DNA of 64,000 bases from Rhynchospora pubera (Eukaryota; Streptophyta; Magnoliopsida; Poales; Cyperaceae): contig CM051462.1 in NCBI GenBank assembly GCA_028095005.1, positions 238,508,973 to 238,572,972 of the forward strand, written 5' to 3'. Made by a program: the position numbers and the translations under genes. Positions 14,101 to 25,394 of this stretch are shown piece by piece (within the stretch, counting starts at the first letter, position 1; each line of letters begins with the position of its first letter). Below the pieces are notes generated by a model. That model saw only the letters and a program-made list of their open reading frames with translations. It made no database searches and was not told where the DNA came from.

Positions 14101-15881
14101 AATATAAGTGAGTGTATTAGCTCCAATAATAAACTCATAGGAAATTGAGAAAATATAAGCTGTCTAACCTTGAGAAAGTTGGCATCAATATTACTAGCAA
14201 TAGCTCTTGCGAGTAATGTCTTCCCTGTTCCTGGTGGTCCGTAGAGGAGAACACCCTGTAAGTAGATTATCATTATATTATGTTAATCATGACTATGCAA
14301 AATCAGGATACCCTAATGTTATAATTAAATCACCAGACAAGCAGGACACCATTCACAAATCTACATAGCTCCTTCAGAGGGTTGAGGACTTGTATTTTCT
14401 TTGTGAGGGGAGTTTCTTGAATTCTAAGTTTAAAACTGCCTGAAAACTACTATAGTTGAAAAACAAGAGAAACACAACAAAGCATTACCTTAGGAGGCTT
14501 GATTCCAACTCGAAGGAATAGCTCAGGATTCATTAAAGGCAACTCAATGGACTCTCTTAGTTCTCTAATCTGGTCTGATAAGCCTCCTACAGCTGAGTAG
14601 CTCACATTTCCAGGATCTTCATGTAACATATTATATACTACAGGATCCACCTACATAATTCATCAAGTGTAACATTGAACTTAGGATACTTGCTAAGTAC
14701 ACTAGGTATAGATTGAATAGCAAGCTTGCTAACCAAAATGCTATATGTAGATCGAATACCTCTCTTGGGAGAGCTCGCATGATTGTAAGTGTAGTCATAT
14801 CAAGCACAACACGTGTACCAGCTGTTAGCTTTTCTCTATCCACTTTGCTACGACAGCCCACAACATACCTAGGCCCGCTGCTTGCTTTTACAATTACTAC
14901 ATAATTTAGTAAAAAAACATAAGAAAATGTCAGGCAAAGTAATCCTAACAAGTAAACTGTTCAGATGCACCTACACATAGCATTAAACCTAGAGAATCAG
15001 CTCATTCCATTGTTGATTCGTTCAAATCATCCATGCTACATCTCCTTTGTTTATAAATACAGGAAGAACCAAAAAAAAAAAAAAAATGGAAAGTTGTTTC
15101 AGCATATTCATAAGAAAATGTGACACTAGGTGCACAATGAGTAATTTTTAATAACCAGGCAAATTGTTGTCTGCCACATATTTAATGATGCTAATCACAT
15201 GCTCAGAATCAATTTTTTTTTTTTTTTTTCTAAAAGATTTGCAAACTTGTAGATGTTAATGGATAAACAATGTAATTAATGAAAATTTTTGTGAATAGCT
15301 AAGCTAAGAAATGAAAAAGTAGTAATTTATATATGGTTGACTGACATCTCTCATTGTCAAGAGGCCGAAGAACCTCCCCAATAATTTGACCAACACTCTG
15401 CAAAGACTTGAGATCATCTTCTGTCTTTGCAAATTCCTTCTTTGACGCTCTCAAGTTCTCTCTAACTGCAGTTGTGATTTTGAACACAGCATTAGAATAT
15501 TTAAAAAAGTAAGGAAAATTAGGGTGCTGGGACAGTTTTGACCATGGAGTCTGTCCTGAGAAATTTTGTGAAAATGGAAACCAAACTGCTTCCAGTATTT
15601 ACGAATTAAGAGAAAAAAGAGCGTCTCAAGAAATTCAATTCATTCCTGTAGAGAGACGTTCCTTCTCAAATCAACCAGGATCCTAGCATTCCTTGAGCAT
15701 AAAATAAGCGATTCAGAAGAAACAAGGACAGTAGATCTCCTTCTTAGAGAGAGAGAGAGAGGTTACCAGTGCGGAGGCGGGATTCGAGCTCTTTGAGCTG
15801 AAGAAGCTTCTTGCGGTACTCGTTGGTGGCGTTCCTCCGGCGTGTCGCCGCCTCGTCGCCACCATCTCCGGCGCTGCTCAT
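11113..15881 (-). CDS. RPT4: 26S proteasome regulatory AAA-ATPase RPT4 (S10B homologue)
   Basis: ATPase of the hexameric base of the 19S regulatory particle, which unfolds ubiquitinated substrates and feeds them into the 20S core. Exons, in transcription order: 15881-15767, 15465-15346, 14896-14760, 14650-14489, 14255-14169, 14076-13990, 13795-13658, 13222-13031, 11692-11594, 11187-11113. They sum to 1212 nt, i.e. 403 residues, close to the about 399 of Arabidopsis RPT4. Visible parts: N-terminal coiled coil (RRRNATNEYRKKLLQLKELE), OB-like segment (VGQIIGEVLRPLDNER), Walker A GPPGTGKT in exon 5, Walker B IIFMDEIDAIGGRR in exon 7, second region of homology ATNRPDVLDPALLRPGRLDR in exon 8, and C-terminus ending FGKD. 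Frame and splice phases are intact. Exon 2 ends in GAT before a GTCAGT donor. Intron 8 (1.3 kb) is enlarged by a transposon. Confidence 0.96.
11986..12873. mobile_element. 888-bp non-autonomous Mutator-like TIR element in RPT4 intron 8
   Basis: The element is flanked by a perfect 9-bp direct repeat, GTCTAACAC, at 11977-11985 and 12874-12882. The ends are imperfect inverted repeats: the left reads ATAC-TTTTAGAATCGTA and the right, reverse-complemented, CATACATTTTAGTATCGTA. Both subterminal zones are crowded with TATCG/CGATA words. The middle is very AT-rich. There is no coding frame. A 9-bp duplication is the Mutator-superfamily signature. Confidence 0.8.
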
Positions 15882-16187
15882 TATTTCTTTCTTTCTTTCT
15901 TTTTTTCAGGGATTTGAGAGAGAGAGGGAGAAAAGGAGACGGAGCAGTGAAGCGAGTCTTGTTGCCAAAGCAAAGCAATAAAATTATAAAAACAACAGGA
16001 CATCTCATCTCTTGGGCCTTACTGGGCCCATCCTTAATACTACATCATCTACTTTCGGGTCTCCTTACCCAGCCCAAATACTTTTAGACCCAAAGCCCAT
16101 AGGTTACATTGTCTGGGAAGAGAAGAGGCCTGGACTCTGGAATGATTAATAGCAATATAGCATTTGGAAAAGGAAATTGATTGGAAA
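15882..16187. promoter_or_regulatory. RPT4 5' UTR and promoter-proximal region
   Basis: Upstream of the RPT4 ATG (15881-15879) the first 60 bases are a pyrimidine/purine tract (TTTCTTTCTTTC on the plus strand, GAAAGAAA on the coding strand), common in plant 5' leaders. No TATA box is obvious. A GGGCC/GGCCCA-rich stretch at about 16014-16080 resembles the TELO/GCCCA-type elements of plant proteasome and ribosomal promoters; this is inference. Confidence 0.4.
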
Positions 16188-16476
16188 TTGATTACTGCCG
16201 TCTGCAGTTTTGTCATCCCTGTCATTCCTAAATATAAAATGAACATATACAGCAAACAAAGTGAACATATAGACCATCTAAGTGAACACATACAAACAAA
16301 TAAGTTCAATGAAAATAAGTTGAATATGCATGTAAAATTCTGAACAAATGATGACAACACTTATTTGTTTGTAAGTGTTCACTTAGATCATCTATATGTT
16401 CATCTTGTTTGCTGTATATGTTCACTTTATATTAGCGATGGCAGGGATGGTAGAACTGCAGATGACAGTTATCATT
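16188..16476. repeat. Foldback repeat with arms of about 125 bp
   Basis: 16188-16315 and the reverse complement of 16355-16476 match over most of their length: CTGCCGTCTGCAG versus CTGTCATCTGCAG at the ends, then GTGAACATATA, CAGCAAACAA and CTAAGTGAACAC words in the same order. The transcript would fold into a long hairpin with a loop of about 40 bases. No clear target duplication was found. Confidence 0.75.
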
Positions 16477-17125
16477 CTTGTGATTGATTAGTTTCATCTT
16501 ACTCCGTGCCACTCGTGTCATCGTGTTGCACAGCGCCTCAACGAAAATCAGAGCAGTGCGATTTTTTGTTCATTTCGTTTTTATAAGTGTTCACTTTAAT
16601 TGTACAAATGTTCACTTTATAGTAGAATTGTTCACTATTTTATAAGTGTTCGCTAGACCAAATTTGTTCATTTTGATTTTTTTTGGCCAAAAGTTCAGTT
16701 TGGTCAATACAAATGTTCAGTTAATTGGTATAACTGTTCAGTTAGTTGCATCAGAAAATATAAATGTTATGAGCAAACATGTTTATTTTATTAAGTATAA
16801 ATGTTTAGTTTAGTAAGTACGAATGTTCAGTTTAATAAGTATAAATGTTCAGTTAGTTGCAATAGAAATACAATTGTTATAAGAAAAAAACCAAGCGAAG
16901 GGGTCACGAACCGGACAAAAAATACATGTAAAAAATAGAATTGGAAATGAACCGATCCGGTTCAAATTAATTTTTTTCCGATTCTACCCCTGCCTCCTAG
17001 CGCACCTCTTGACCACGCACGACTCTGACTCTAGCGCGATTCCGACGTATTAAACTGAACATTTATAACATGTAACAGCGATGAAGCGGATGGTTATTCT
17101 GCAGATGACACTTATAATAGATGTT
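16477..17125. repeat. TGTTCA-word repeat block ending in a third terminus copy
   Basis: From about 16580 to 16870 the words TGTTCACTTT and TGTTCAGTT recur every 20-30 bp. At 17077-17122 a third copy of the foldback end appears (CAGCGATGAAGCGG..CTGCAGATGACA). This suggests that the foldback 16188-16476 is part of, or nested in, a larger related element of about 0.94 kb. The same words occur at 28903-28965 inside the large Mutator-like element. Confidence 0.5.
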
Positions 17126-18915
17126 TTGGAAATGAAACGTGCTTAATTGGTCGTTTCAGATTTATTTATTATTTTTTTGGTAAAGCGCGCATAATAGAGA
17201 AGAGACACTAATTATGGGACAAGGAGGCAGGTAGTTGTGCTCCTCCCATCTACTGGCAGTCTGGCATCTTTTCGTTGAAGGAAGTCACACATTTTTAAAT
17301 GATGAGAACAAATTAATTAATTATTTAATTAATTAGAGGGGGGGTGATGAAATCATGTAATCGGGGCAGATCAGCTAGATAAAAAGTAAGAATAATGAGC
17401 TAATTATTGATGTTGGTGTGTGAAAGTAACAATAAAATATCTTTGATTTTGCAAAGTTATGTTCCACACAATTGAGAAATTATAATTTTCCTATACAATA
17501 CAAACGTAATATAATGAGGATATCTGAGGATATATGAATTCCTTTTTTTTTTCCCCTATTTGACTTCACTTATAAAGTAAGCCTATGGCTCCGTCTTGAA
17601 TATAACCTGAGATTTGTTCTTGCAAACCAAGCAAATTTGACACATGATGTGTTGCAATATTAATAATTGACACATATATAACCGCGCGCTTCCATTAATT
17701 AATTATGCATCTCAAACCACCTACACATTTAATTCGTCTCAAAATCACCTCTCTATATAGTAAGATAACACCGTTATTCGTTAATTAATCTATCTGAGAT
17801 GAGATTGTGAAGTTAATTTGAAACTCCAAATTAAGGTTAGCTAGCTCGTCAGTGATGGATTGATGGTGTACACGAGGCACAAAACAATTAATTTATGAAT
17901 GAACAAGCAGGTGGCGACATCACTGGAAGGTGTATAGTCATGATACCTTATTGGTGAATCCAACTTTCTTGCAATTAATTAACACCATCTAAATTATTAA
18001 TTGCCATATTTGTATAACCATATCATACATGCATGTGGTGTGAAATGCCATTCGAATATTTTCATTCTTTTTTCTAAGTGAAGTAGAAGCAAAGATCTGT
18101 TGACCTGGGTCACAGAATTTCTGCTCTACGCATGCATACCCTTTTCTACACCAACCTACTCATAAAACAACACGTACGTTCCTTTCTTATTTTATGGTTT
18201 TTGCATTTTTAGTTTTTAACATGTAAGGTAAAAAGTTAGAAACATCTGGCGACGAGAGTGTGCTAGATTATATATATATGTTGCTTGGAAGACATGTATA
18301 TATGCTTGTAGAAGGAATTAGATAAGAACTATTATATGTTAATGAACTGCGCGCCAGTTAAATTTATCTGCCAAATTTACACTTCTGCAATATCCGAAAT
18401 AAGAGGTCCATGCAAGATTGATTACAACTTTATTATATATATGCAGCACTGATATAAATGTGGGACGTTGAGATTTTTCGTAAAAAGCTGATTAAAATGT
18501 TAAAACAAACCAAGATGCTTAAAGTAGCCTCAAATTATAACTTTTTTCTGCCCTCAAAAAAGATCATTGGTTAGGTCCCTTATCACAACCCTAAAGCGGA
18601 TTAATAGTGCTTAGGTTGTACTTGCTTTTCCCTTTTAGTTTATTATGGTCAGAGAAGATGGAAGAGAAAACTAAAAGGATCTAAAAGCTTTACCAACTCC
18701 CAACAAATTATCTCTTTCTCATAGTCATATATCTGCAAATATATTGCACCCTTCTTTTTTCAGCAAAAAGAATATATTATTACATCTAAATGAACCTCTC
18801 CAATATTATCAAGAATTGAGAAGCATGTGCTACATAAACATTGATGTCAAGTCGACTAATTGGCATGCTGAAATGGAGATGATGCCAACCTAATTGCTAG
18901 CTCTTCTAGTCTTCT
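17126..18915. other. Intergenic region upstream of the peroxidase
   Basis: AT-rich DNA without convincing coding frames. It should contain the distal promoter of the peroxidase. Nothing else is identified. Confidence 0.5.
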
Positions 18916-18918
18916 CCC

Positions 18919-18926
18919 TATAAATA
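18919..18926 (+). promoter_or_regulatory. TATA box of the peroxidase gene
   Basis: TATAAATA lies 98 bp before the start ATG at 19024, preceded by a CT-rich run and followed by a CA-rich leader. The spacing predicts transcription starting near 18950 and a 5' leader of about 70 bases. Confidence 0.7.
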
Positions 18927-19023
18927 CTCAGCACCTTATCCATGCAAACATACAACACAAACCTTAAGTCTAGCTACAATAATCCTTCCCTTCAACAGCT
19001 ACGTCAGCAACTAACTAATTAAC

Positions 19024-22000
19024 ATGGCATCTACTAGGTGCTTGTTCACCATTCACTTAGGAATCACTACTTATTGGACCCTTTTTTCTCTCTCTCTCGG
19101 CAACCCTGGTGGACTCTTCCTCTTTCCCCAATTCTATGACCATACATGTCCACAAGCCCCGGCTATTGTAAAATCCATTGTTGAGAAGGCATATGCCAAG
19201 GATCCCCGCATGGCCGCCTCATTGCTACGCCTTCATTTCCATGATTGTTTTGCCAAGGTTAGTTTTTTTTTTTTGCCTTATATATATAAATTAATATATG
19301 TAATCTTAATCTTAAGTATATATAAATGTCACACCCCGAGAAGGGTGTGACAACCCGCCGCGTATAAACGCAAGGCGTACAAACATCACATACACTACCA
19401 ATAACAAAAATAATTGCCACAAATTTATTAATAATTATTTAATGTCTTACAAAGAGAAAAAATATACCAAACATGGTGTATTTATGATGGAATACCACCA
19501 TGTGAGGTCAAATACTCAAATTTCAAATAACAAAAATAAATAGACATATTGTGGCAAATTAATGACCCGCTTCTATCATCTTGTCTCACTCAGTTTGGCT
19601 GGAGCTAATTTACTCCATCTTCAATACCTGGAACCCACACAAGTGGAAAACGGGTGAAAGATCGGACAAGTCTCTCAGTGTAGGATTCAGTTCCAGCCCG
19701 GGACTTGCTAAAGTTCTAGATAATATTCAACTATGAATAAAAAAAATTAAAACAATGCAACTACATTAATCATCCAAAATGTAAAATGCAATTTCATGTC
19801 CGTTTCAATCATGTATCCTAATCTCAATCACAGTTCACAGTCTTTAGTAATAATTCATCCTCATTACCAAGCCTCATATCATAACCATTAATCTCTTAGC
19901 CCTACTCCGTCGCGAACGGCCTCATTAGGGTGTAGCATGCATGTACATGAACATACTCAAAGGTAATGATTTCTTGGTACTATGAATTACCACTTATCCT
20001 TAACAAATTCATTTCCATGCTCAATTCGAATTTAAATCATTTTCATGCTTCAAATGATCATGCAAGTTTATTATATTTTGAGGGCACAAGTCAAGATAAT
20101 GTCCGATACAAATATGTCAAATTAACAATAAAATAAAGAAAGCACAAACGACTAGAATATCATTTAACAAAGCCTAGGAAACCCGCACCTATGGTGTAAA
20201 CTAAGTAAGAGACAGAATAACCGAATGAGCTAACTTCTAGTTTCTAGTCTCAAGCGATAGCTCCTATCAACACCTTACGCGTCTTAATAACAAAAAGAAA
20301 GAATAGGTTTCGGTTCTGTAACTAAACTAAATTAATGGACCGGAGCTTATTTTGGTCTCGGTTGAAGAGAGTTGGCTCGAGTACAGAGCTGCTGCTCTCT
20401 TTTAAAGAGGGAGATCGAGGGGCAGGTTGTAGAAGGAGAAAGAGGCTACGGCTTTGAGTGTAGAGAGCAGGAAACGTGAGGGGGTATAAATACTATTCGC
20501 TTAGGGTTTACTTATGACTTGAGGCACAAGCAAAAAATGAATATCGCATGAAATCTGAAAATAATTTGTTCCTGGATTGTAAGATTACTATATCTGATCT
20601 TTATATATGGTAAGCTTTGCAAGAAATATTCGGTCACGGTTTGCTTACTTGGCAAAATAAATATCACTATTAACTTTTATGAATAAGCTATTATGGTATC
20701 TTTACTACTTATAAAAGCATCCTACAAAGGTTGTAAGAAAAGTCAGATAAAGGTTGTATTATACCCTTAACATCAAATATGGATCATTGATTTTTTTGAT
20801 CTAATATGATCTATGGTCTGGATTTGTATATCAGATATAAGGACAACCTTTTATCTGAAACTGGCTAGGCGGTGGACTGGTTTCTACGCGAAATTCTACA
20901 CGCTGCTTCAGCGGTTCGATCCCTGTCTCCGTGTTTTTTATTTTTTGTCATTTCGTTTTTTTTTTTTTTGCTCCCTTCTCTCCGTTCCCTATACTCAGAA
21001 ATCTCCGTTCCCTTCTCAGAAAAGGAAACACGAACCCTCCTCACCCTATCTCACCTTCCCCCTCCTTACCCTATCTCTGTTCCCTTCTCAAAAAAGGGAA
21101 CATTGCGATTCTCTTCTCCGCACCCTATCTTACCTTCGCTCCCCCTCCTCACTTTCCCATCCCGGCCAGATAAGGCAAATTCCACGACAAATCAAGGTTG
21201 CGGCTAGGGTTAGTAATCTCATTCAAAATTTTCAATTAAGTTCGAAATTTCATTTGCCGCTCACAATTCTTTCCCTATTTACTGTCAGGAAAATGAAAAT
21301 AATAGCCCAAATTCGAATTTTCGTTTTGCCGCTCTATTTAATTTTGTAATCTGAAGATTCTTCGGTTGGTTCCCTATTTAATCCATCCATGGATTTCGCA
21401 AGAATGTGCATTGCTCTTGATTTGAGGTGAGCAAAAACAGTATTGTCCAATTTTCGTTCTTATCTCTTGATGACTCTCTTTATTATCTGAATATATGAAA
21501 TCACTTCTCTCTTTATAATCTGATGAATATGAATATGAAATCACTTCTTTATTTTGAAAAGTTTTCCCTTTTTTTCTTTTTCGTATGTTTTTCAATTTAC
21601 TGATTACTGATCAAAATAGGTTAAGAATACACATGTGGTACCAGTATTCTATCGATTTCATGTCTGTTTCAATCCGTACACTTTACTTACATAATTTTTT
21701 GCTTTTAAACTTTCTAATTTTCAAAATAAATTGCAGAATTTAATATCCTGTTGCTTGTGATATGATATTGTGCTATTGTGTTGTTGCTGATAGGATTAGT
21801 AATATGTAACTTCTAATCGGTTTTTATTATTTGTACAACATAGATTATTGAGGTCAAGACTGTGCTGGTACCGTTTCTGTCAGGTACAGACATTTTGTTT
21901 GAGAGGTAGCGCTATTTGTGTTATTCTTGATTTATGTTGGCACTGTACTGTCAGTATAAGAACAATAAAATTTTGTAATATAAGAACCAAATTTTATTGC

Positions 22001-25000
22001 TTGTACAGTATCTTGACATATATGGTTCTTATATTACACAATTTCAGGTTGTTCAATATGTGTTTCCCACCTTAATTGGCATCCCAGTGAATTAAAATAC
22101 AAATAAAACAAAATATTATTGTAATTTCATGGTGCACATTATCCTAATTAGAATTTCTTTTATATTTGTTGTATATTTGTATCTGATTGTAAATATCATC
22201 TTAGCTACATGGTCTTCTAAATTTTGTAGGCAAGCTATATCAGCTTTGCAAGGGACTTTGAAATGGTCATTGACAAAATTCCCCATAGGTTTCATATGGG
22301 TCACACAACAGGATGGTTGCCTGTAAGATTGTGGTATACTCCGGTTTTTTCCATTTACTCTTTTCTTTTTTTAATTTTCTTTTTCTTCACTTTGGTGATT
22401 AAATTTTCTTTTTCTTCATATTTGTGCAATCCTGGCTGCAAGATAAGTGAGCTGACTACAATTTATTGGTTTAATTTAGTCATTGAATTCTTTTTCGTGT
22501 TAATCCATTCATTACTTCTCAATTTTAGTTCAATTTTGAGGATAAAGAGAGGACAAGGGGAGAGAAAGAGCTGTTGGGTGCAATAGAGGGTTCGAAATGG
22601 ATTAAGAGATGGGAGCTGCTTCTCCAAATGCTTTTCAGGTTAAATTTTTTTTTTCCCATTTTATTTTTGGTTGAATCGATTGAATTTCCAGCAGTAGAAT
22701 CAAATGTAAAAATTTGGTACCGAGTGGATTTTTCAATAATTGTTTGACAATTGTGTTACTTGTCATTATTCGGGTGAAGTTAATCACTGTTAATTTAATT
22801 TTATTTGGTGGTAAAGTGTGTTAGCAGGTTAAAATAAGAAGAATTTGAGGTAGTTACTTGTCAAGTGACCTACGCAACTTTAATCGATGGCTATTGTCGT
22901 GCCAATGACCCAGACACTGCAATACGGTTAATGAGAGAAATGGAGAGCAAGGGAGGCATAAAACCTGGGGTAGTTACTTATAATGCAGTGATACGCAAAC
23001 TCTGTGAATTACAGAAAATGAAGGGTGTAAATGACATGTTGAATGAGATGGACGAGAGGGTTGAATCCTGATTCTTGGACATGCAATACCTTGATTAATG
23101 CATATTGTAAAAGAGGGGAGATGGCAATGGCATTTAAGGTTAGGGAGAGGATGGTGGAGTCAGGTCTGAAGGTTGGATGCCTTCACTTACATGGTCTTTG
23201 TTAATGGTTTTTGCAAGATGCGCCAGCTGGACCAGGCCAGAGAACAATTATTTGAGATGACACATCCAGGTATGGAACAAACACTCATTTGTCTAGAGAT
23301 GGCAAACTGTAAGATTGGTTTGAGTTATGCTCAATTTCTGGTCGCTGCCTCGCTGGTCATTCTTGTCAGGTAAAATTTTGGTTTTCTGTTGTGCCCTTTT
23401 ATTTTGTTTTTGTGTTCAACTTGCTTTTAGGACTTTAGGTTCAGTTCGGGCACCAATTCAGTTTCTGGTTTCACTTCAGTCAACTACCAGGGTTTATGTC
23501 ATTTTGGGTTACAACAAGAATTGTCAAATTGTGGCTGAGTTCTTCTGTGACATCGTTTCTGGTAACGGTCATCATCAATGTTGGTCAGGTTCAGGAAATG
23601 TGTTGCTCTAGGCTAGGTTATGATTTAAGCTAACTAGGATATATGTTACTGTTAATTCTTCATATCATTAACTTTCTAATTATAGTGTTATTGCTCAAGG
23701 CTTGAGTGGATAATCGGTCCAGCTCAATTTTGCCACATGAATGTGCATATTATTAATGTCTGTTGCACAGCCATGTAACTGCAAATATAATGAATGAAAA
23801 CAGACGCTGAAAATTTTTTCCTTTTTTTTTACAACAGGATTCAAACCGAACTATAGCACTTGGTCTTGGCTCGTGGATGGTTATTGCACCCAGCACAACC
23901 CAGGTTCAGTACTGATGATCGCTGATGAACTTGCAAAAGGAGGCCGAGTGGACTGTAAGCCTCTTTACTGAGCCTTCATTAGAAGATTGTGCAAAAATGG
24001 TTTTGTGGATCACGCACTGAAATTGCTTGATCAAATACTTGCAAAGGGGTTACCAGCAGACGGCTTGGTTTATACAGTTCTTGCATTTGCATATCTAAGA
24101 GAAGGACATACCAGTGCTGCAATTGAGACACTGAATGAGATGGTTGTGAAGAATTTGGAGATCTCTAGAAAGATTTATATTTCTGTTACTTTATCATATG
24201 AAAATGAGACTGATTTGTTGATGTGTCTTTGGGACCATGCTAATATTAAATGATTTGATTAATTCAACGTGAAAATTGAATTTAGAACAACTTAGTTGAA
24301 AAAGGTTTTCATATTTCAAAAATTATGGATGCCTGGTATCAAATTTGATGGCTGCTATGAAGTATCTCGAAAAAATAAATAATCACGAATGCCTTATAAA
24401 CTAACTAGGTAATATTAATTTTATTAAATGCATGACAAATGTTGAATGCTAAATTTTAAACTATATGTGCGTCATATTAATAAGGTTCGGAATAATGAAG
24501 TATAATAATATACAGAATTCTGGCAATACATGTGTTATATTAACGACATATATTTTTTTTAAACTGTGTATTGCAAAAGGTAGACGTAATCCATCGTTGA
24601 TTTTTTTTTAAAAAAAAAATTCGATAAATAAACACCGTGTCACCATTTTTTAGGGTCAATAGACAATATAAACTTTCAGCTGGTATGCTCATTTTTTAAA
24701 CCAAAATAACAAAGTAACTTTAGTTGTTGAAAATGAAAACTAGAGATGATCATAAACTTTTTTTTTAAATACCAGACATTGTCTTTAGAAACTACACGAG
24801 TTATTTGCTAATATTATTATGGAATACATCTTATAGCCTGCTTCATAAAAAATTGCCCGCACATTGAGCGGGCACTGCTGCTAGTATAAGAAAAGAAGAT
24901 CGTATTTGAAGCAAACTTTGTATGCACGAAAACCGAAGATGGAAATTTTAACCCAAAGAAATATTTTTCGGTGTAATAATTGATGACGATAATCCATTTA

Positions 25001-25362
25001 TTTCCAGCTAATGACGTTAATGAATCATTATGATATGAAATATATTTAGTAACGTATTTAAAAGAAATCAAAACATGTCATTGCCACCTGTATCTAATAG
25101 CTGTCAAATTAATGCAATCCAAGGGAAGAAGAAATATAATGCTAAAAAAAATGTAAAGGCTAATAAGGCCTAATTTGTTTCGGACGCATAAACATAAAAT
25201 AAAATAAGCTTAGCAGTATTAAGAAAATATTGATAATGACAAGTTGACCATGCATAACATTAAAAGTTTATTGGGACAATTATATGAGCATGAAAGAAGT
25301 CTAGTAAGTACTCAATTAATACCTTTGCCAAAATAATAATAATATTTTTTTTTATTATACTC

Positions 25363-25394
<32 letters not shown>

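Larger units (their letters stand above)
20699..24884 (+). mobile_element. Non-autonomous Helitron with captured gene pieces, in peroxidase intron 1
   Basis: The 5' end reads TCTTTACTACTTATAAAAGC directly after A (20698). The 3' end has a perfect 6-bp stem hairpin, GCCCGC-ACATTGA-GCGGGC (24855-24873), then seven bases and CTAG (24881-24884), followed by T. Insertion between A and T, a TC start, a 3' hairpin and a CTRR end are the Helitron hallmarks. No RepHel helicase is encoded. The interior carries a 5'-UTR-like CT-rich piece and a broken PPR gene, consistent with gene capture. It is 4186 bp long. Confidence 0.8.

Noticed and set aside
20813..21349. 178-aa frame rich in Ser, Pro, Leu
   Set aside because: Translation of a CT-rich 5'-UTR-like piece in the Helitron; overlapping frames look equally random.
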